Below are positions 15,643 through 25,188 of a stretch of DNA of 64,000 nt, one piece after another. The notes below the pieces were generated by a model, which worked only from the letters and a program-made list of their open reading frames with translations, ran no database searches and was not told the origin of the DNA. The position numbers and the translations under genes are program-made. Each line of letters begins with the position of its first letter. Within the stretch, counting starts at the first letter, position 1. This DNA comes from Tepidanaerobacter syntrophicus (GTDB lineage Bacteria; Bacillota; Thermosediminibacteria; Thermosediminibacterales; Tepidanaerobacteraceae): contig NZ_DF976999.1 of assembly GCF_001485475.2 (NCBI RefSeq), forward strand, positions 21,001 to 85,000. Direction: 5' to 3'.

Positions 15643-17091
15643 TTACGCGAATAATGTCTGGAAGTATCCAGGATCGATTTCAACTATAAACTCTATCACC
15701 CTATTAGGTGCTGGCGGTGTTACATATACGTGGAACCTATGGATTCCATCCATTAAGTCAGTAACAGGGTTTTCGATGTCTAAAAACTCTACCCTACCAC
15801 CAAGCAGGTATCCTCTGGCAACTAAGCCATTCAGCCATATATTTGCCGAATCTACAACATTTTCAATGGCTCGCCTTGACGGCGGATCATCTACCTTCTG
15901 CCAATATGTGAGCACTAAAGTGTTTGATATCCAGTCAATCATTCTCCGCACAGGTATAAAGCTGTCTTTTGGATCCGTTACTGATGGATAGGCTCCCGTT
16001 CTATTGCCCCAGGCTTTCCATCCGCTGATGAAATTCAAACAAGTTACAATGCCCTGGCCATTTAAGTATGATGCCTGATCAGGGCCCAGAGCGATGACTT
16101 TGTCTCCTGCTACGGCGCCGTTGGCCTGTAAGTTCTTATTCGAAGGGCTTACGTATGGTATATCGTCGTTCTCTGCATCGGTCCGGCACATTACACCTGA
16201 TATTTGCGTAGAAAGATGATATACCTCATCCCCCAGTTTTATCTGTGGCCAACAAACTACCTGTCTTGCAGATGTATAGTTGTTTGTGTTTTTCCACTCT
16301 GATACATCCGTGTATTTTTGAACCTCATCGGTTGGAATGTCTACCACTGCAATACATTTGAAGTGTCCATTAATATTGCTTACCTTTGCCGTCATTACAG
16401 CTGCTACAACCGGATCCTTTGACCATTTTGGAGCAAGCACCATACCGGGAACTAGGCCAAAAAGAGGGAATACCTTATTCAGGGTTTCAAGGCCAGTGTA
16501 ATCCCCAGTATCAATATCAATACCGCCAATGATATCATCGACTGTAACCAAAGATGCATCAACTTTGTCATATCCAATATAAAGCTCGGCTTGGTCTTTC
16601 GGAACACTACCGCCTTCGAGAATGGTTATAACTACATTGCCGTCTTTATCAAAAGCTGCTGCATAATCCGTATCGCGGATTAAATCGGCTCCGCCTGCTT
16701 CGAGCTTTGCAGTAATAGTATTCAGTAAAACTCCATCATCTGTTATCAGGATTTCACCAGCTTCAATCGCCATTGAAATTGGCTCAACCGTCTTTGTATG
16801 TTTTACTGGGTCCAATACATTGACAAAGACTACAGGAGAACAGGCATATTTGCCAAAGTGCGAGTCCATAAACTCACATAGAGTGTATTTTTCCCAGTCT
16901 TTGCTGTATCCTAGCTGCTCGACTGCTTCAGCGTAAGTATAGCACAAAGTAGGCTTATGAGTAGGCGCCGGGTCTCTGGCCAAGTGAATTGGTGCTGTTC
17001 CGAAAACTACCGGTAGACCTGCGGTTGTTGAAACGGCAGGAGTTATTGAAGTATCCACTTCAGATATATATACGCCATGTCTATAGGCCAT
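15643..17091 (-). CDS. Contractile tail sheath protein
   Basis: 482 aa. The N-terminus (AYRHGVYISEVDTSITPAVSTTAGLPVVFGTAPIHLA) is the typical sheath handshake strand. The C-terminal half has GNRTGAYPSVTDPKDSFIPVRRMIDWISNTLVLTYWQKVDDP, then a final RVEFLDIENPVTDLMDG. It proves a contractile (myovirus-type) tail. It is co-transcribed with tube and completion proteins. Confidence 0.95.
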   Translation of the reverse strand: MAYRHGVYISEVDTSITPAVSTTAGLPVVFGTAPIHLARDPAPTHKPTLCYTYAEAVEQLGYSKDWEKYTLCEFMDSHFGKYACSPVVFVNVLDPVKHTKTVEPISMAIEAGEILITDDGVLLNTITAKLEAGGADLIRDTDYAAAFDKDGNVVITILEGGSVPKDQAELYIGYDKVDASLVTVDDIIGGIDIDTGDYTGLETLNKVFPLFGLVPGMVLAPKWSKDPVVAAVMTAKVSNINGHFKCIAVVDIPTDEVQKYTDVSEWKNTNNYTSARQVVCWPQIKLGDEVYHLSTQISGVMCRTDAENDDIPYVSPSNKNLQANGAVAGDKVIALGPDQASYLNGQGIVTCLNFISGWKAWGNRTGAYPSVTDPKDSFIPVRRMIDWISNTLVLTYWQKVDDPPSRRAIENVVDSANIWLNGLVARGYLLGGRVEFLDIENPVTDLMDGIHRFHVYVTPPAPNRVIEFIVEIDPGYFQTLFA

Positions 17092-17093
17092 TA

Positions 17094-17396
17094 TTAATTC
17101 ACCGCCCTTCCATGTTCTTTTATAAACCTGCTAATTTGAGCAAAATATGTGTTTTCCGGTGTTCCTGCAATCCCTATTTTCCTTTCCGTTTCAGTAAACT
17201 TATCCACGGGAACAATCAAGTGTTTAATTGCCGGGCACTGGCTAATCAATGGGTCAAGATGTTCGGGTATTCCACCATTATAAACTGTATACCGAAGCAT
17301 GGCCCCTCCCGGCAGATTAGGGCCACAGTAAATTACTCGGTTCGGTATATCAACATTTGTAGTATTACTTGTTTTCTTTTTCTTGCTCAAGATCAT
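17094..17396 (-). CDS. Hypothetical tail protein
   Basis: 100 aa, not firmly recognised (VDIPNRVIYCGPNLPGGAMLRYTVYNGGIPEHLD...). The motif 'IYCGPNLPGG-L..YTVYNGG-P..L' resembles small proteins that precede sheath genes in Firmicutes myophages. It ends 2 bp before the sheath ATG and overlaps the upstream gene by 4 bp. Confidence 0.7.
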   Translation of the reverse strand: MILSKKKKTSNTTNVDIPNRVIYCGPNLPGGAMLRYTVYNGGIPEHLDPLISQCPAIKHLIVPVDKFTETERKIGIAGTPENTYFAQISRFIKEHGRAVN

Positions 17397-17881
17397 CCCT
17401 CCTCAAAAAGATCCACCTCGGGAATAACTTGAGCAACCACCCATGTGGTCGTCATTATGCCTATCCACTGTGGAAATGGCTGCTCTTCGGGCATTTCCCA
17501 TTGTATTGGCTTTTCAAGCTGGTATCGCTTTCCGATGATATATTTCTTACAAAGTTCTTGACGGATACGTTCTATAATGCTGGCCACGTCTTTCCAGCCC
17601 TCCGTCGTTTCTTCACTATATGTCCCGATTATGAATTTGACAACGGCAGTTGCACTTTGCTGCGCATCCGTCCCTTTGACTAGTCTCACTATAACAAATG
17701 GGAAATCGAGTATTTCATCGTCACTATCGCCTTTGTATCTTGGCTGTTTTGGCGGCAAATACCCGGTTACCACTTGAGGCGGTTTTCGAAAATTCTCTTT
17801 TTTGGTTTCAAGGAAGTAATTTTTTACTACTTTTTCCGCAAGATTTTTTAACTCTTCCACCAAATAAACCGGGGTTATCAT
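17393..17881 (-). CDS. Putative tail completion / tail terminator protein
   Basis: 162 aa. The region DDEILDFPFVIVRLVKGTD..VKFIIGTYSEETTEGWKDVASIIERIRQ matches the pattern of phage tail terminator-like proteins lying between gpZ and the sheath gene, where a mini-ferredoxin-like fold caps the tail. Overlaps of 4 bp with both neighbours point to tight coupling. Confidence 0.65.
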   Translation of the reverse strand: MITPVYLVEELKNLAEKVVKNYFLETKKENFRKPPQVVTGYLPPKQPRYKGDSDDEILDFPFVIVRLVKGTDAQQSATAVVKFIIGTYSEETTEGWKDVASIIERIRQELCKKYIIGKRYQLEKPIQWEMPEEQPFPQWIGIMTTTWVVAQVIPEVDLFEEG

Positions 17882-18441
17882 TTACCTACCCCTTTCAATA
17901 GCCTGTTTATTTCGTGCTCAAGCCTTTTTTCAACTCTTTCCCTTGCCTGTTCTTCAACATACTCAGTGACAGACTCATGGCCGAGCATTTGCGGAACCGA
18001 AGGACCATATAGTTGTTTTATCGGTAGCCGAGCTTTTCCGACCCGTTCAAACACTCCTACATGGCCAGATTCCATCTTTGCTACAAATGCCCCAGGAATC
18101 GGGCCTCCTCCACCTCTTGTTACCCTGGCTATAATCGGTTTTTTCCTTCGCGTCTTTGGCGGACTTGACGGTGTTATTTTGAATTTCGATAGCGCTACAG
18201 GGCTACCGGATGCTTTTACTATTGCAGTTAGATCATCGTATGTCGCTTTTTTAATTTGAATAGTATCACTTACATCTTTGGCTTTGATGATATATCTTTC
18301 TCGCACCTTTTTTACTGCATCGGTCCTGGCGCCTTCAACCGAACGATTCAACGCATTTACGATGGCTTTTGAGGCCCCATTCGGTATATCTTTTAGCAGT
18401 ATTTCTGCCCTTTCAATTTGCTTTGGATCAATTTGTATCAC
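17878..18441 (-). CDS. Minor tail protein gpZ-like
   Basis: 187 aa. It has the lambda gpZ/P2-type layout: a helical start (LLKDIPNGASKAIVNALNRS), VRERYIIKAKDV, a basic middle (PPKTRRKKPIIARV) and PGAFVAKMESGHVGVFER followed by a C-terminal helix. gpZ acts at the head-tail joint. It overlaps both neighbours by 4 bp. Confidence 0.85.
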   Translation of the reverse strand: MIQIDPKQIERAEILLKDIPNGASKAIVNALNRSVEGARTDAVKKVRERYIIKAKDVSDTIQIKKATYDDLTAIVKASGSPVALSKFKITPSSPPKTRRKKPIIARVTRGGGGPIPGAFVAKMESGHVGVFERVGKARLPIKQLYGPSVPQMLGHESVTEYVEEQARERVEKRLEHEINRLLKGVGK

Positions 18442-18761
18442 GATTCATCAGCTCCAAGAGTAATTTCCAGCACTCCCATATCCTCGGAGCACTCAACGAC
18501 AAAATATAGCTTTCCATCCAGTCGTAAATCTTGGCCATAAACAGGTCGAAAGGGGAGATCTTTCGACTTTACATACACTACAATCTCCCCTTTATATATG
18601 CCATCGAATCGTTCACTTTTGTTCTGGCTCCTTATTTTTACTATGTCACTGTCAATTACCGCAGGAGCTTTATATCCGCCAATCTCGTGAATTTCGGCAA
18701 ACTCATCTAGGTTGAAGAATGTATCTAAATCTGTTTTTGTGTAATCTTTAAACCTCATCAT
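18438..18761 (-). CDS. Putative head-tail joining protein
   Basis: 107 aa. An acidic N-terminus (FKDYTKTDLDTFFNLDEFAE) precedes a beta-rich body (YKGEIVVYVKSKDLPFRPVYGQDLRLDGKLYFVVE). Location and outline fit the small head-tail joining proteins between capsid and gpZ genes, such as the lambda FII type; no family motif was decisive. Confidence 0.6.
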   Translation of the reverse strand: MMRFKDYTKTDLDTFFNLDEFAEIHEIGGYKAPAVIDSDIVKIRSQNKSERFDGIYKGEIVVYVKSKDLPFRPVYGQDLRLDGKLYFVVECSEDMGVLEITLGADES

Positions 18762-19038
18762 TTTTCAACTGCTCCTTAATAGCAGCTCTGATTTCTTTGA
18801 CGGTCATTCTTTCATTCAATTTCATACCAAGTTCTGTACTGTAAGCTAATAGCTCTTTTTTGGTCATTGATTCAATGTTCGGCTGCGGATTATCAATCTC
18901 TTGAATATCCTCTATAGGTTCGGCATCACCCAAGCTAATAAGCCTGGATTCATCTCTTGAGTTTATATCTTCAATGATTTCTCCAGGCTTATATAGCTTA
19001 CCGTTATGCCTTATTGTAGTTTTAGCTTTGACCGCCAT
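18748..19038 (-). CDS. Head-tail connector region protein with N-terminal SH3-like segment
   Basis: 96 aa. VKAKTTIRHNGKLYKPGEIIEDI at the start resembles small beta-barrel segments in phage head genes. The C-terminal MTKKELLAYSTELGMKLNER looks like a Rho-N/SAP-like helical motif. It directly follows the capsid gene with no gap. It is probably a head-completion protein; exact role unknown. Confidence 0.6.
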   Translation of the reverse strand: MAVKAKTTIRHNGKLYKPGEIIEDINSRDESRLISLGDAEPIEDIQEIDNPQPNIESMTKKELLAYSTELGMKLNERMTVKEIRAAIKEQLKNDEV

Positions 19039-20082
19039 TTACATCACCTTTGCAACAAACCAAGAATCCACCTCGTGAGGTATGGGCAAGGGTTTTGAAT
19101 TGAGCTGTACAAACCTTCTTGATGGTTTTTTCTCCACCCAGGAATCAGGCACTCTGGGCCCTTCGACAGTGTAGAAATTACCGTCTTCATCTATAAGGGT
19201 TATACCTGCATAGGCCATAGTATAATTTGCCCTGGTGCTAAGCAATAAAACAGTTCCATTAGGCACCAAGGGTTTTGTTTCAGGTTTATCTGGATCTGTC
19301 CAATCGTCTAAATACCACTCATTGTATTGATAAATATCAAGGCCTAGTTGATTAATGGTTCCAACATAGGTTACGCCGTTTGGAAGCTGTCTGGGTGCAA
19401 TAATGGCAAGTTCATAATTTTTCACGTCAAGAACATCTTTTACCTTTGGATGCTGTGTGAATCTATTTGCAACATCGCCGGCCATAACGCATATGTCGGG
19501 ATTTACAAGACCTTTTTTCTGGACCTGTTCATACCAGTTTTTGAGGTCTAGTAATGGATCAGATGCATCGTTGGACCATTGGTCATCTCCGGAAAGTGTT
19601 TCCTTGTTTGTAAACTGAAAATCTATTTCATAATCGAGCCCTTCACCTTTTACCGGTATTTTCCCGGTTATCAGGGCTTGTGCACACATCCACTCTTCTC
19701 TTCTGGTGATCATTTCATCCAATTTCGCAAGGTCTTGGCCAAGTTTTATTGCAGCTCTCTCGGCCGGAGTCATCCCACCGTAAAGAGGTTCTCCCGGAAG
19801 CCTGTTCATCAAATCATCAGCGGTAGTAATTGTGTCCGGTGCAACAAGTGCAGGTTCAAAAATATTGGTTGTATAGCCGGTGTTTTCTACCGTTTTTCCG
19901 CCAATTTTAGGATGCACAAACGGAGCTAATTTGCGGTTTCCTTTGACAAAATCAGCCTGCACGGTTTTGGTTGGGAAGGTCTCAATGTTCTTGAAAAACG
20001 TGGTTTTAAAAAAGGTGTGGACTGGTGCCATCCTTTCGACGGCCTTCATCATTGTTCTTGGTTCAAAAAGATTGATAAGCAT
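19039..20082 (-). CDS. Major capsid protein (lambda gpE-like, HK97 fold)
   Basis: 347 aa, the family's usual length. Typical segments are NLFEPRTMMKAVERMAPVHTFFKTTFFK near the N-terminus, RLPGEPLYGGMTPAERAAIKLGQDL, and the C-terminal DGNFYTVEGPRVPDSWVEK. It forms the icosahedral shell together with the decoration protein encoded just upstream. Confidence 0.93.
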   Translation of the reverse strand: MLINLFEPRTMMKAVERMAPVHTFFKTTFFKNIETFPTKTVQADFVKGNRKLAPFVHPKIGGKTVENTGYTTNIFEPALVAPDTITTADDLMNRLPGEPLYGGMTPAERAAIKLGQDLAKLDEMITRREEWMCAQALITGKIPVKGEGLDYEIDFQFTNKETLSGDDQWSNDASDPLLDLKNWYEQVQKKGLVNPDICVMAGDVANRFTQHPKVKDVLDVKNYELAIIAPRQLPNGVTYVGTINQLGLDIYQYNEWYLDDWTDPDKPETKPLVPNGTVLLLSTRANYTMAYAGITLIDEDGNFYTVEGPRVPDSWVEKKPSRRFVQLNSKPLPIPHEVDSWFVAKVM

Positions 20083-20103
20083 TATCTATTCCCCCTTCTA
20101 TGC

Positions 20104-20454
20104 TCATACTGTGGGCTTTAAAAAGATGCCCAGTTTTCTTAAAGCTACTTTGTAATCAGATACGGTTTTGCCTTCTGGTGCCACAATTTTGTTTTCGTTA
20201 AACTCACCAGTCATGTAAAGCACTATCTTTTTGGTTTCTTCAGCTTTTGTTGTTACGGCTTCTGCCGCTATTGCATAAGCTTTATTGACATCTATTTCTT
20301 CTCCAGCAGGAGCTACTACAAAACCATTTGCATCAAGCTCAACTATTGCAAACTGCTGAATCTCCTGTTTCTCAGCTACAGTTCCTGTTTCTGTTACCAC
20401 CGGCATTACATTGCCGGCAAAGATGTTTTCATATACAAAAGTTTCCTGGATCAT
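20104..20454 (-). CDS. Head decoration protein (gpD-like)
   Basis: 116 aa. It contains KIVLYMTGEFNENKIV, the same pattern as lambda gpD-like stabilising proteins, between the protease and capsid genes. Trimers cap capsid threefold sites. The ATG overlaps the protease stop by one base. Confidence 0.8.
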   Translation of the reverse strand: MIQETFVYENIFAGNVMPVVTETGTVAEKQEIQQFAIVELDANGFVVAPAGEEIDVNKAYAIAAEAVTTKAEETKKIVLYMTGEFNENKIVAPEGKTVSDYKVALRKLGIFLKPTV

Positions 20455-21575
20455 TATTTATTCATCCTCCCTCTTTTGGTATTTGCTCCTTCAACCACCT
20501 TGTTGACGATCTTCTCCTCCTCGTCTTCACTTTCAATTGGTGCTGCAACTCCATCTACATTGTTAACTTTTGAGCTTTCCACATCCTGTTTCCTTTGCTC
20601 TAGAAAATCTTTTCCCCTTTGTTTTTCAGCCTTAATTAGCTCTACTGCGAGCTTTTCAGCCGTAATTCCTGTTTCATATTTTGCTTTATTGACGATATCG
20701 TCATAACCAGGGATAGATAGCTCATCAATGGCCTTCATTCTTTCTCTTTCAGCCATTACGCCCAGGTTAAAGACTTCGTCATAAATCTCCGGATATTTTT
20801 CCTTCAGTTCCTTTAAATCCATTATCTTTTCCTCCTTTTCATATGCTAGGCCCGGCACATTTACCGAAGCCGCCACAGTTAAATTTGGTTTATTGATAAA
20901 TTGCGGAACATTTTTGTATCGTGATAAATCATGCTCAATGCCATTGATAACTATTATTTTTCCATTTTGAACTGTTTCCACTGGCTCATCGTTTTCAATT
21001 TCATCTGCGAATCCCAGCTCGATGGCATCATTTGCCGTCATCCACGTTTCGGCATCCATCATTTTCTTTATTTCATCCTCGGTTTTGGTGGTTTTTGTTT
21101 TATACACTGCTATGATTGTATCCCTGACCTTGGCCAGCATTTCTGCGGTTTTCCGCATTTCATTTTCATCGCCCCAAGCTAGTGTCACAGGATTGTGAAT
21201 CATCATCATTGAGCCGATAGGCATGATAATTTTATCACCGGCCATGGCTACTACAGATGCAGCTGAAGCCGCCAAGCCGTCAATATATACATGTTTTATA
21301 GCAGGATGACGTTTTAGCATCGAATACATGGCCTGGGCCTCGAAAATATCTCCGCCGCCGCTGTTAATGCGAACATTTAATAGGTCAACATCTCCAAGGG
21401 CTTTGAGTTCTTGATCAAGCTCTTTTGAAGTTATATCTTCGTCTTCATCCCACCATTTATAGGCCACAATATAGCCATATATCAATATTTCAGCTTCAAC
21501 GAGGCCAGTTTCATTTTTTACCGCTGGTTTGATGTTCCAAAATTTCCTAAACGTCTGTTTTACTGTTTTGCTCAT
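20454..21575 (-). CDS. ClpP-like prohead protease
   Basis: 373 aa. Residues about 25-215 form a ClpP/S49-type serine protease: VRINSGGGDIFEAQAMYSML for oxyanion binding, DGLAASAASVVAMAGD with the catalytic Ser, and MMMIHNP with the His. The C-terminal about 150 residues are charged and helical, probably an internal scaffold that the protease releases. It overlaps the end of the portal gene by 29 bp, as in lambda-type portal/protease pairs. Confidence 0.92.
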   Translation of the reverse strand: MSKTVKQTFRKFWNIKPAVKNETGLVEAEILIYGYIVAYKWWDEDEDITSKELDQELKALGDVDLLNVRINSGGGDIFEAQAMYSMLKRHPAIKHVYIDGLAASAASVVAMAGDKIIMPIGSMMMIHNPVTLAWGDENEMRKTAEMLAKVRDTIIAVYKTKTTKTEDEIKKMMDAETWMTANDAIELGFADEIENDEPVETVQNGKIIVINGIEHDLSRYKNVPQFINKPNLTVAASVNVPGLAYEKEEKIMDLKELKEKYPEIYDEVFNLGVMAERERMKAIDELSIPGYDDIVNKAKYETGITAEKLAVELIKAEKQRGKDFLEQRKQDVESSKVNNVDGVAAPIESEDEEEKIVNKVVEGANTKRGRMNK

Positions 21576-23088
21576 CTTTCACCAACCCCCCTTCCCTGCG
21601 CAATTTTTCTTCCCTGACTCTTTGTCTGTGGTTTTTATAGAAATCTCCTCCAGTAAGTTCAACGGTTTCTTTCGCTCTTGTGCTAAATCCTTCACTTACA
21701 CGCTGAGCTGCTGCTTTTACTTCCTTCAATGGATCTATCTGACCCTGAGATGGGCCATTCCATTCGGCTTCACTGTATGCTTTTCTAATAATTGGATCGG
21801 AAAAGAATCCCGGCGCCGGCACTCTCCCTTTCGCCACTGCTTCAGCTAGCCATTCTTCGTATATTGGTTGGCAAAAATCTGATGCAAGCCAGGATCTTCT
21901 CATCCTGAACATCTTCCAAGCTTCCAGTAAAGCAGCCCTGCTTGCCGAATATGATGCAGTAAATTGTTTTACAAGTAGCTCATATGGGATTTCAAGTGCT
22001 GCCCCAATTTGTCTGCAAACGGCCACCACAAATCCATCGAATGCTGAGTTTGGCCTTCCGGGGTTGGCTTCCTTTATGGTTTCACCCTCTCCAAGAGCTA
22101 TTATGGCCCCGTTTCCGAGTTCATAGGTGTTTTCATCTTCAATATCTACTTGATATTCTTCTGGAACTGACTCTCCAAGAGGAATTTCTGTAGTAGGGCT
22201 TTTTGTTTCGATGAAAACTGTATACATCCCGCTTACTACCGCTGCCATTAATTCGGCCTCAGTATATCGACTCAGCTGTTTTAAGCTTTCAATAACCGGG
22301 GCAAGTATTGGTACACCTCTTCGCTGTTCGGGTCTTTCAGCCTCCATTAGATGTAGTATGTTTGGCCGACCAGTGACTCTACCAAAAGCCTCAACTCTGA
22401 CCCATTCATTTTGACCTATATCTGCAGATAAAGGGTGTTTTTGTGCAATGTAATAGGCCACCACTTCGCCGTTTTTGCCTATTTCAACACCGCCACTTAT
22501 ATCCTTATCTGGCGGTTTAGGCTGTGGATCGCAAACTCTATCAGCTTCTATAAGTTGTATCCGCAAGTCGTATGGCATCCCTGGCCTCGGTATGACTGGT
22601 AGCAGTGCAAAACAATCTCCTGACATCAATTGTGATAAAAAAGCCAATTGCTGCAGCTCATAAAAGTTATTCATGCGCTGAGCATCGCAAGAAACACTGC
22701 TGGCCCAGAGAGAAAATTCTCTTTCCACGAGCTCCTCCCAGGCTTCAGCCTCCTCATCGCTCATGCCTAAAAAATCAGCATCAATCTGTGCTTTTAGCTG
22801 CAAGCCTGCGCCTACAACATTGGTTCTCATTGTTTTTAAAGCGCCGGTAGCCAGTGGCGCTCCCATGTAAAGATCCCTTGAGCGCTCTCTAAGGATTGGG
22901 AGGTTTTTGTCGATATCTTCCTTGGGTGATCCTCCTTTGCTTATCCAGCCAACCAGACTTTTTTTGGTCCTACTCGCTCCATGATGGCCATATCCGCTAT
23001 TGAGTATATCGAGCTGTTTTCTTGCTACTGCCCGTTTTAGTGCTCTTTCCGGTGAAAATACCGCAATTGCTCTATCCAGTATATTCAT
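21547..23088 (-). CDS. Portal protein, lambda gpB family
   Basis: 513 aa. Signature pieces: SPERALKRAVARKQLDIL at the start, MRTNVVGAGLQLKA, the AWEELVEREFSLWASSVSCDAQRMNNFYELQ segment and YSASRAALLEAWKMFRMRR. Twelve subunits form the DNA entry channel and dock the terminase. Its place between the connector (23113) and protease genes is standard. Confidence 0.94.
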   Translation of the reverse strand: MNILDRAIAVFSPERALKRAVARKQLDILNSGYGHHGASRTKKSLVGWISKGGSPKEDIDKNLPILRERSRDLYMGAPLATGALKTMRTNVVGAGLQLKAQIDADFLGMSDEEAEAWEELVEREFSLWASSVSCDAQRMNNFYELQQLAFLSQLMSGDCFALLPVIPRPGMPYDLRIQLIEADRVCDPQPKPPDKDISGGVEIGKNGEVVAYYIAQKHPLSADIGQNEWVRVEAFGRVTGRPNILHLMEAERPEQRRGVPILAPVIESLKQLSRYTEAELMAAVVSGMYTVFIETKSPTTEIPLGESVPEEYQVDIEDENTYELGNGAIIALGEGETIKEANPGRPNSAFDGFVVAVCRQIGAALEIPYELLVKQFTASYSASRAALLEAWKMFRMRRSWLASDFCQPIYEEWLAEAVAKGRVPAPGFFSDPIIRKAYSEAEWNGPSQGQIDPLKEVKAAAQRVSEGFSTRAKETVELTGGDFYKNHRQRVREEKLRREGGLVKDEQNSKTDV

Positions 23089-23112
23089 GTATCCATCTCA
23101 CCACCTCCTATT

Positions 23113-23370
23113 TTACAGATCTCGTGGGACCACGCGGAAAACTCTACGAGGCCCGTTTATGCCAGCTGAAAGTCTTTCTACTTCGTTTCTCCAAAATTTT
23201 ATTTGCTCTCTTACTTCGCTCAAATCAGCTCTAGTAATCCTTTTGGTGCCTATTTGATACGATTGACCTGTTGAAATTGCAAGTTCCGCCTGCAGCCATG
23301 CTTCTAGATGCTTTTTTGCTGTTTCTAAATCCCATGCCGGCAATTTATCACCTCCAAAGAAAAATAGCAC
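23113..23370 (-). CDS. gpW-like head-tail joining protein (DUF6148 type)
   Basis: 85 aa. The core WDLETAKKHLEAWLQAELAI..STGQSYQIGTKRITRADLSEVREQIKFW is the pattern of the small proteins between large terminase and portal in lambda-like heads. gpW-type proteins close the filled head. An alternative internal start at ATG or TTG before LPAWDLE is possible. Confidence 0.85.
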   Translation of the reverse strand: MLFFFGGDKLPAWDLETAKKHLEAWLQAELAISTGQSYQIGTKRITRADLSEVREQIKFWRNEVERLSAGINGPRRVFRVVPRDL

Positions 23371-23382
23371 CTTAAATAGGTG

Positions 23383-25188
23383 CTATAATCCTTTTGATAT
23401 AACTCTTCTCCTCCTCGGTCTTGGGGGACCGGTCATTTTTTTATGTTGTGTATACATTTTACCTGTTTCTTTCATTTCTTTTAAAGCCTCTAGGTTTGGA
23501 TTCAGTATCTCTAAAGCAGCTGTTGCATAGTTTCTAACATCAAGAGGTTCATTACTTACTCCTGATTTTTTTATCCACTCAATCTTGGGCCTGCCTTTTC
23601 TATACTTTATAATTCTCTTTTCACTTGCCAGGCCCTCAAAATATGTTTCATCGTATCCCTTCTCAGCATTGATTGGGAAATGACAGTATCCTGGCCCCTC
23701 AAATTCGATTTTAAGCCTAGTAAGTATCGTATCTTTTCCATTGTCTACGCCGAGAGTAAATAAAGCAGCCCTTTCTCTATTGTTCCTGCTGACTTTTCCC
23801 ACAAACGGTATACCCATACCACCGCGGCCTTTGACGGCAAATATCCTGCGATGCTCTCTGGGTTTACAAAATTTATACACTTCCGTTGTAAAGTGTCCGC
23901 CTGAGTCAATACAAGCACAGGATATATTGATCTTTTCGCCATTTTTAAATGACCATTCTTGGTTTAAATACTGGTCTAGCTGATCCCATATGGCCTGCTG
24001 GCCAGGGTCTCCATAAAAAATCTTATATTCTATGCCCCAAGATTCTTTGCCTATTCCCCATCCTACTACTTCTACTTCAAGCCTATCATCCTGGACGTCT
24101 ACACCTGCAGTGAGCACCAATACATCATCAGGAACCTCAGCGTCATAGCGCTCTCTTCGCTTCATCAATGTTTTTACTTCCAGGTCCCCTGCATGGTCTT
24201 CCCAGGTTTCCCCAAGCGCGGTGTTTACCCAAACCTTTAGCACTTCAGGGCCTTTTTCTTTGGCCTCTTTGAAGTCTTCTATGATTTCCTCCCATCGTTT
24301 CCACGGTGAAGCCAGCTCACATAAGTGAAAACCTCTTTTGTTGGGATGCTTTTTCCTAGCTATCCACTTCCCATTTTGGCTCTTCCATTCAAATTCGGTA
24401 TGTCTTTCTTTGCATTTCTCACATTCCATTGTTGCGTCTTCAAACCTGATTTGTGCCCATCTTAGGGGTTGATAATGGCCACAGCTTGGGCATGGCAGGC
24501 ACCATTGTTCCATGGTTGAATCCTCATATTCTGCCTCGATCCTGGATGCATCTTTGATAGTAGGTGTTGAAACATATACTTTCTTTTTATTCCAGAAAGT
24601 CGTTGTTCTTTTTGCAGCCAAAGAAAGGGGATCCCCTTCTGTTCCTGCACTAAGCGGAAAACGGTCAACCTCATCAGCTAGTAGTATTCTTACAGGCCTG
24701 CTCGAGAGCCCAGCCGGAGAGTTTGCGCCAATAAGTGTAATATGGCCACCGGGGAATTTTTTGTGCAGTAAAGTATTGTCAGAGTCTCGAGATTTAGCAT
24801 CCTTTATCTTGCCGCGCAATACTGGGGTATCCCTTATCATGGGCGCAAGCCTGTCTTTTGAAAAAGCTTCAGCTATTTCCTTTGTAGGCAGCATGTATAT
24901 CATTGGAGCCGGATCATAATCAATAAAATAACCGATTGTATTGAGTAATATCTCAGTTTTGCCTACTTGCGCCGATGACATGACCACTACAGTTTCAACT
25001 TCTGGATCGTTTATCGCATCCATAATTTCCCTTTGATAAGGTGCTCTGTCTGTTCTCCATTGACCACTTTCTGCGGATGATTCAGGAGAAAGTCGTCTGT
25101 ATTTATCAGCCCATTGTGAAACCGTTAATTTTGGTGGTGGGGCAAGGATTTTGGCTATTTTTTTAAATAGAGCAACGGTCTTATTCAT
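23383..25188 (-). CDS. Terminase large subunit, GpA family
   Basis: About 601 aa from ATG 25188, chosen because it overlaps the acidic tail of the small-subunit gene by 8 bp; earlier in-frame ATGs at 25194 and 25200 are possible. Packaging ATPase motifs: VVVMSSAQVGKTEILLNT (Walker A-like) and ILLADEVDRF (Walker B). A zinc-ribbon pair follows (CPSCGHYQPL / CEKCKERH). The C-terminal nuclease has LTAGVDVQDDRLEVEVVGWG and IDSGGHFT. It cuts concatemers and pumps DNA into the prohead. Confidence 0.93.
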   Translation of the reverse strand: MNKTVALFKKIAKILAPPPKLTVSQWADKYRRLSPESSAESGQWRTDRAPYQREIMDAINDPEVETVVVMSSAQVGKTEILLNTIGYFIDYDPAPMIYMLPTKEIAEAFSKDRLAPMIRDTPVLRGKIKDAKSRDSDNTLLHKKFPGGHITLIGANSPAGLSSRPVRILLADEVDRFPLSAGTEGDPLSLAAKRTTTFWNKKKVYVSTPTIKDASRIEAEYEDSTMEQWCLPCPSCGHYQPLRWAQIRFEDATMECEKCKERHTEFEWKSQNGKWIARKKHPNKRGFHLCELASPWKRWEEIIEDFKEAKEKGPEVLKVWVNTALGETWEDHAGDLEVKTLMKRRERYDAEVPDDVLVLTAGVDVQDDRLEVEVVGWGIGKESWGIEYKIFYGDPGQQAIWDQLDQYLNQEWSFKNGEKINISCACIDSGGHFTTEVYKFCKPREHRRIFAVKGRGGMGIPFVGKVSRNNRERAALFTLGVDNGKDTILTRLKIEFEGPGYCHFPINAEKGYDETYFEGLASEKRIIKYRKGRPKIEWIKKSGVSNEPLDVRNYATAALEILNPNLEALKEMKETGKMYTQHKKMTGPPRPRRRRVISKGL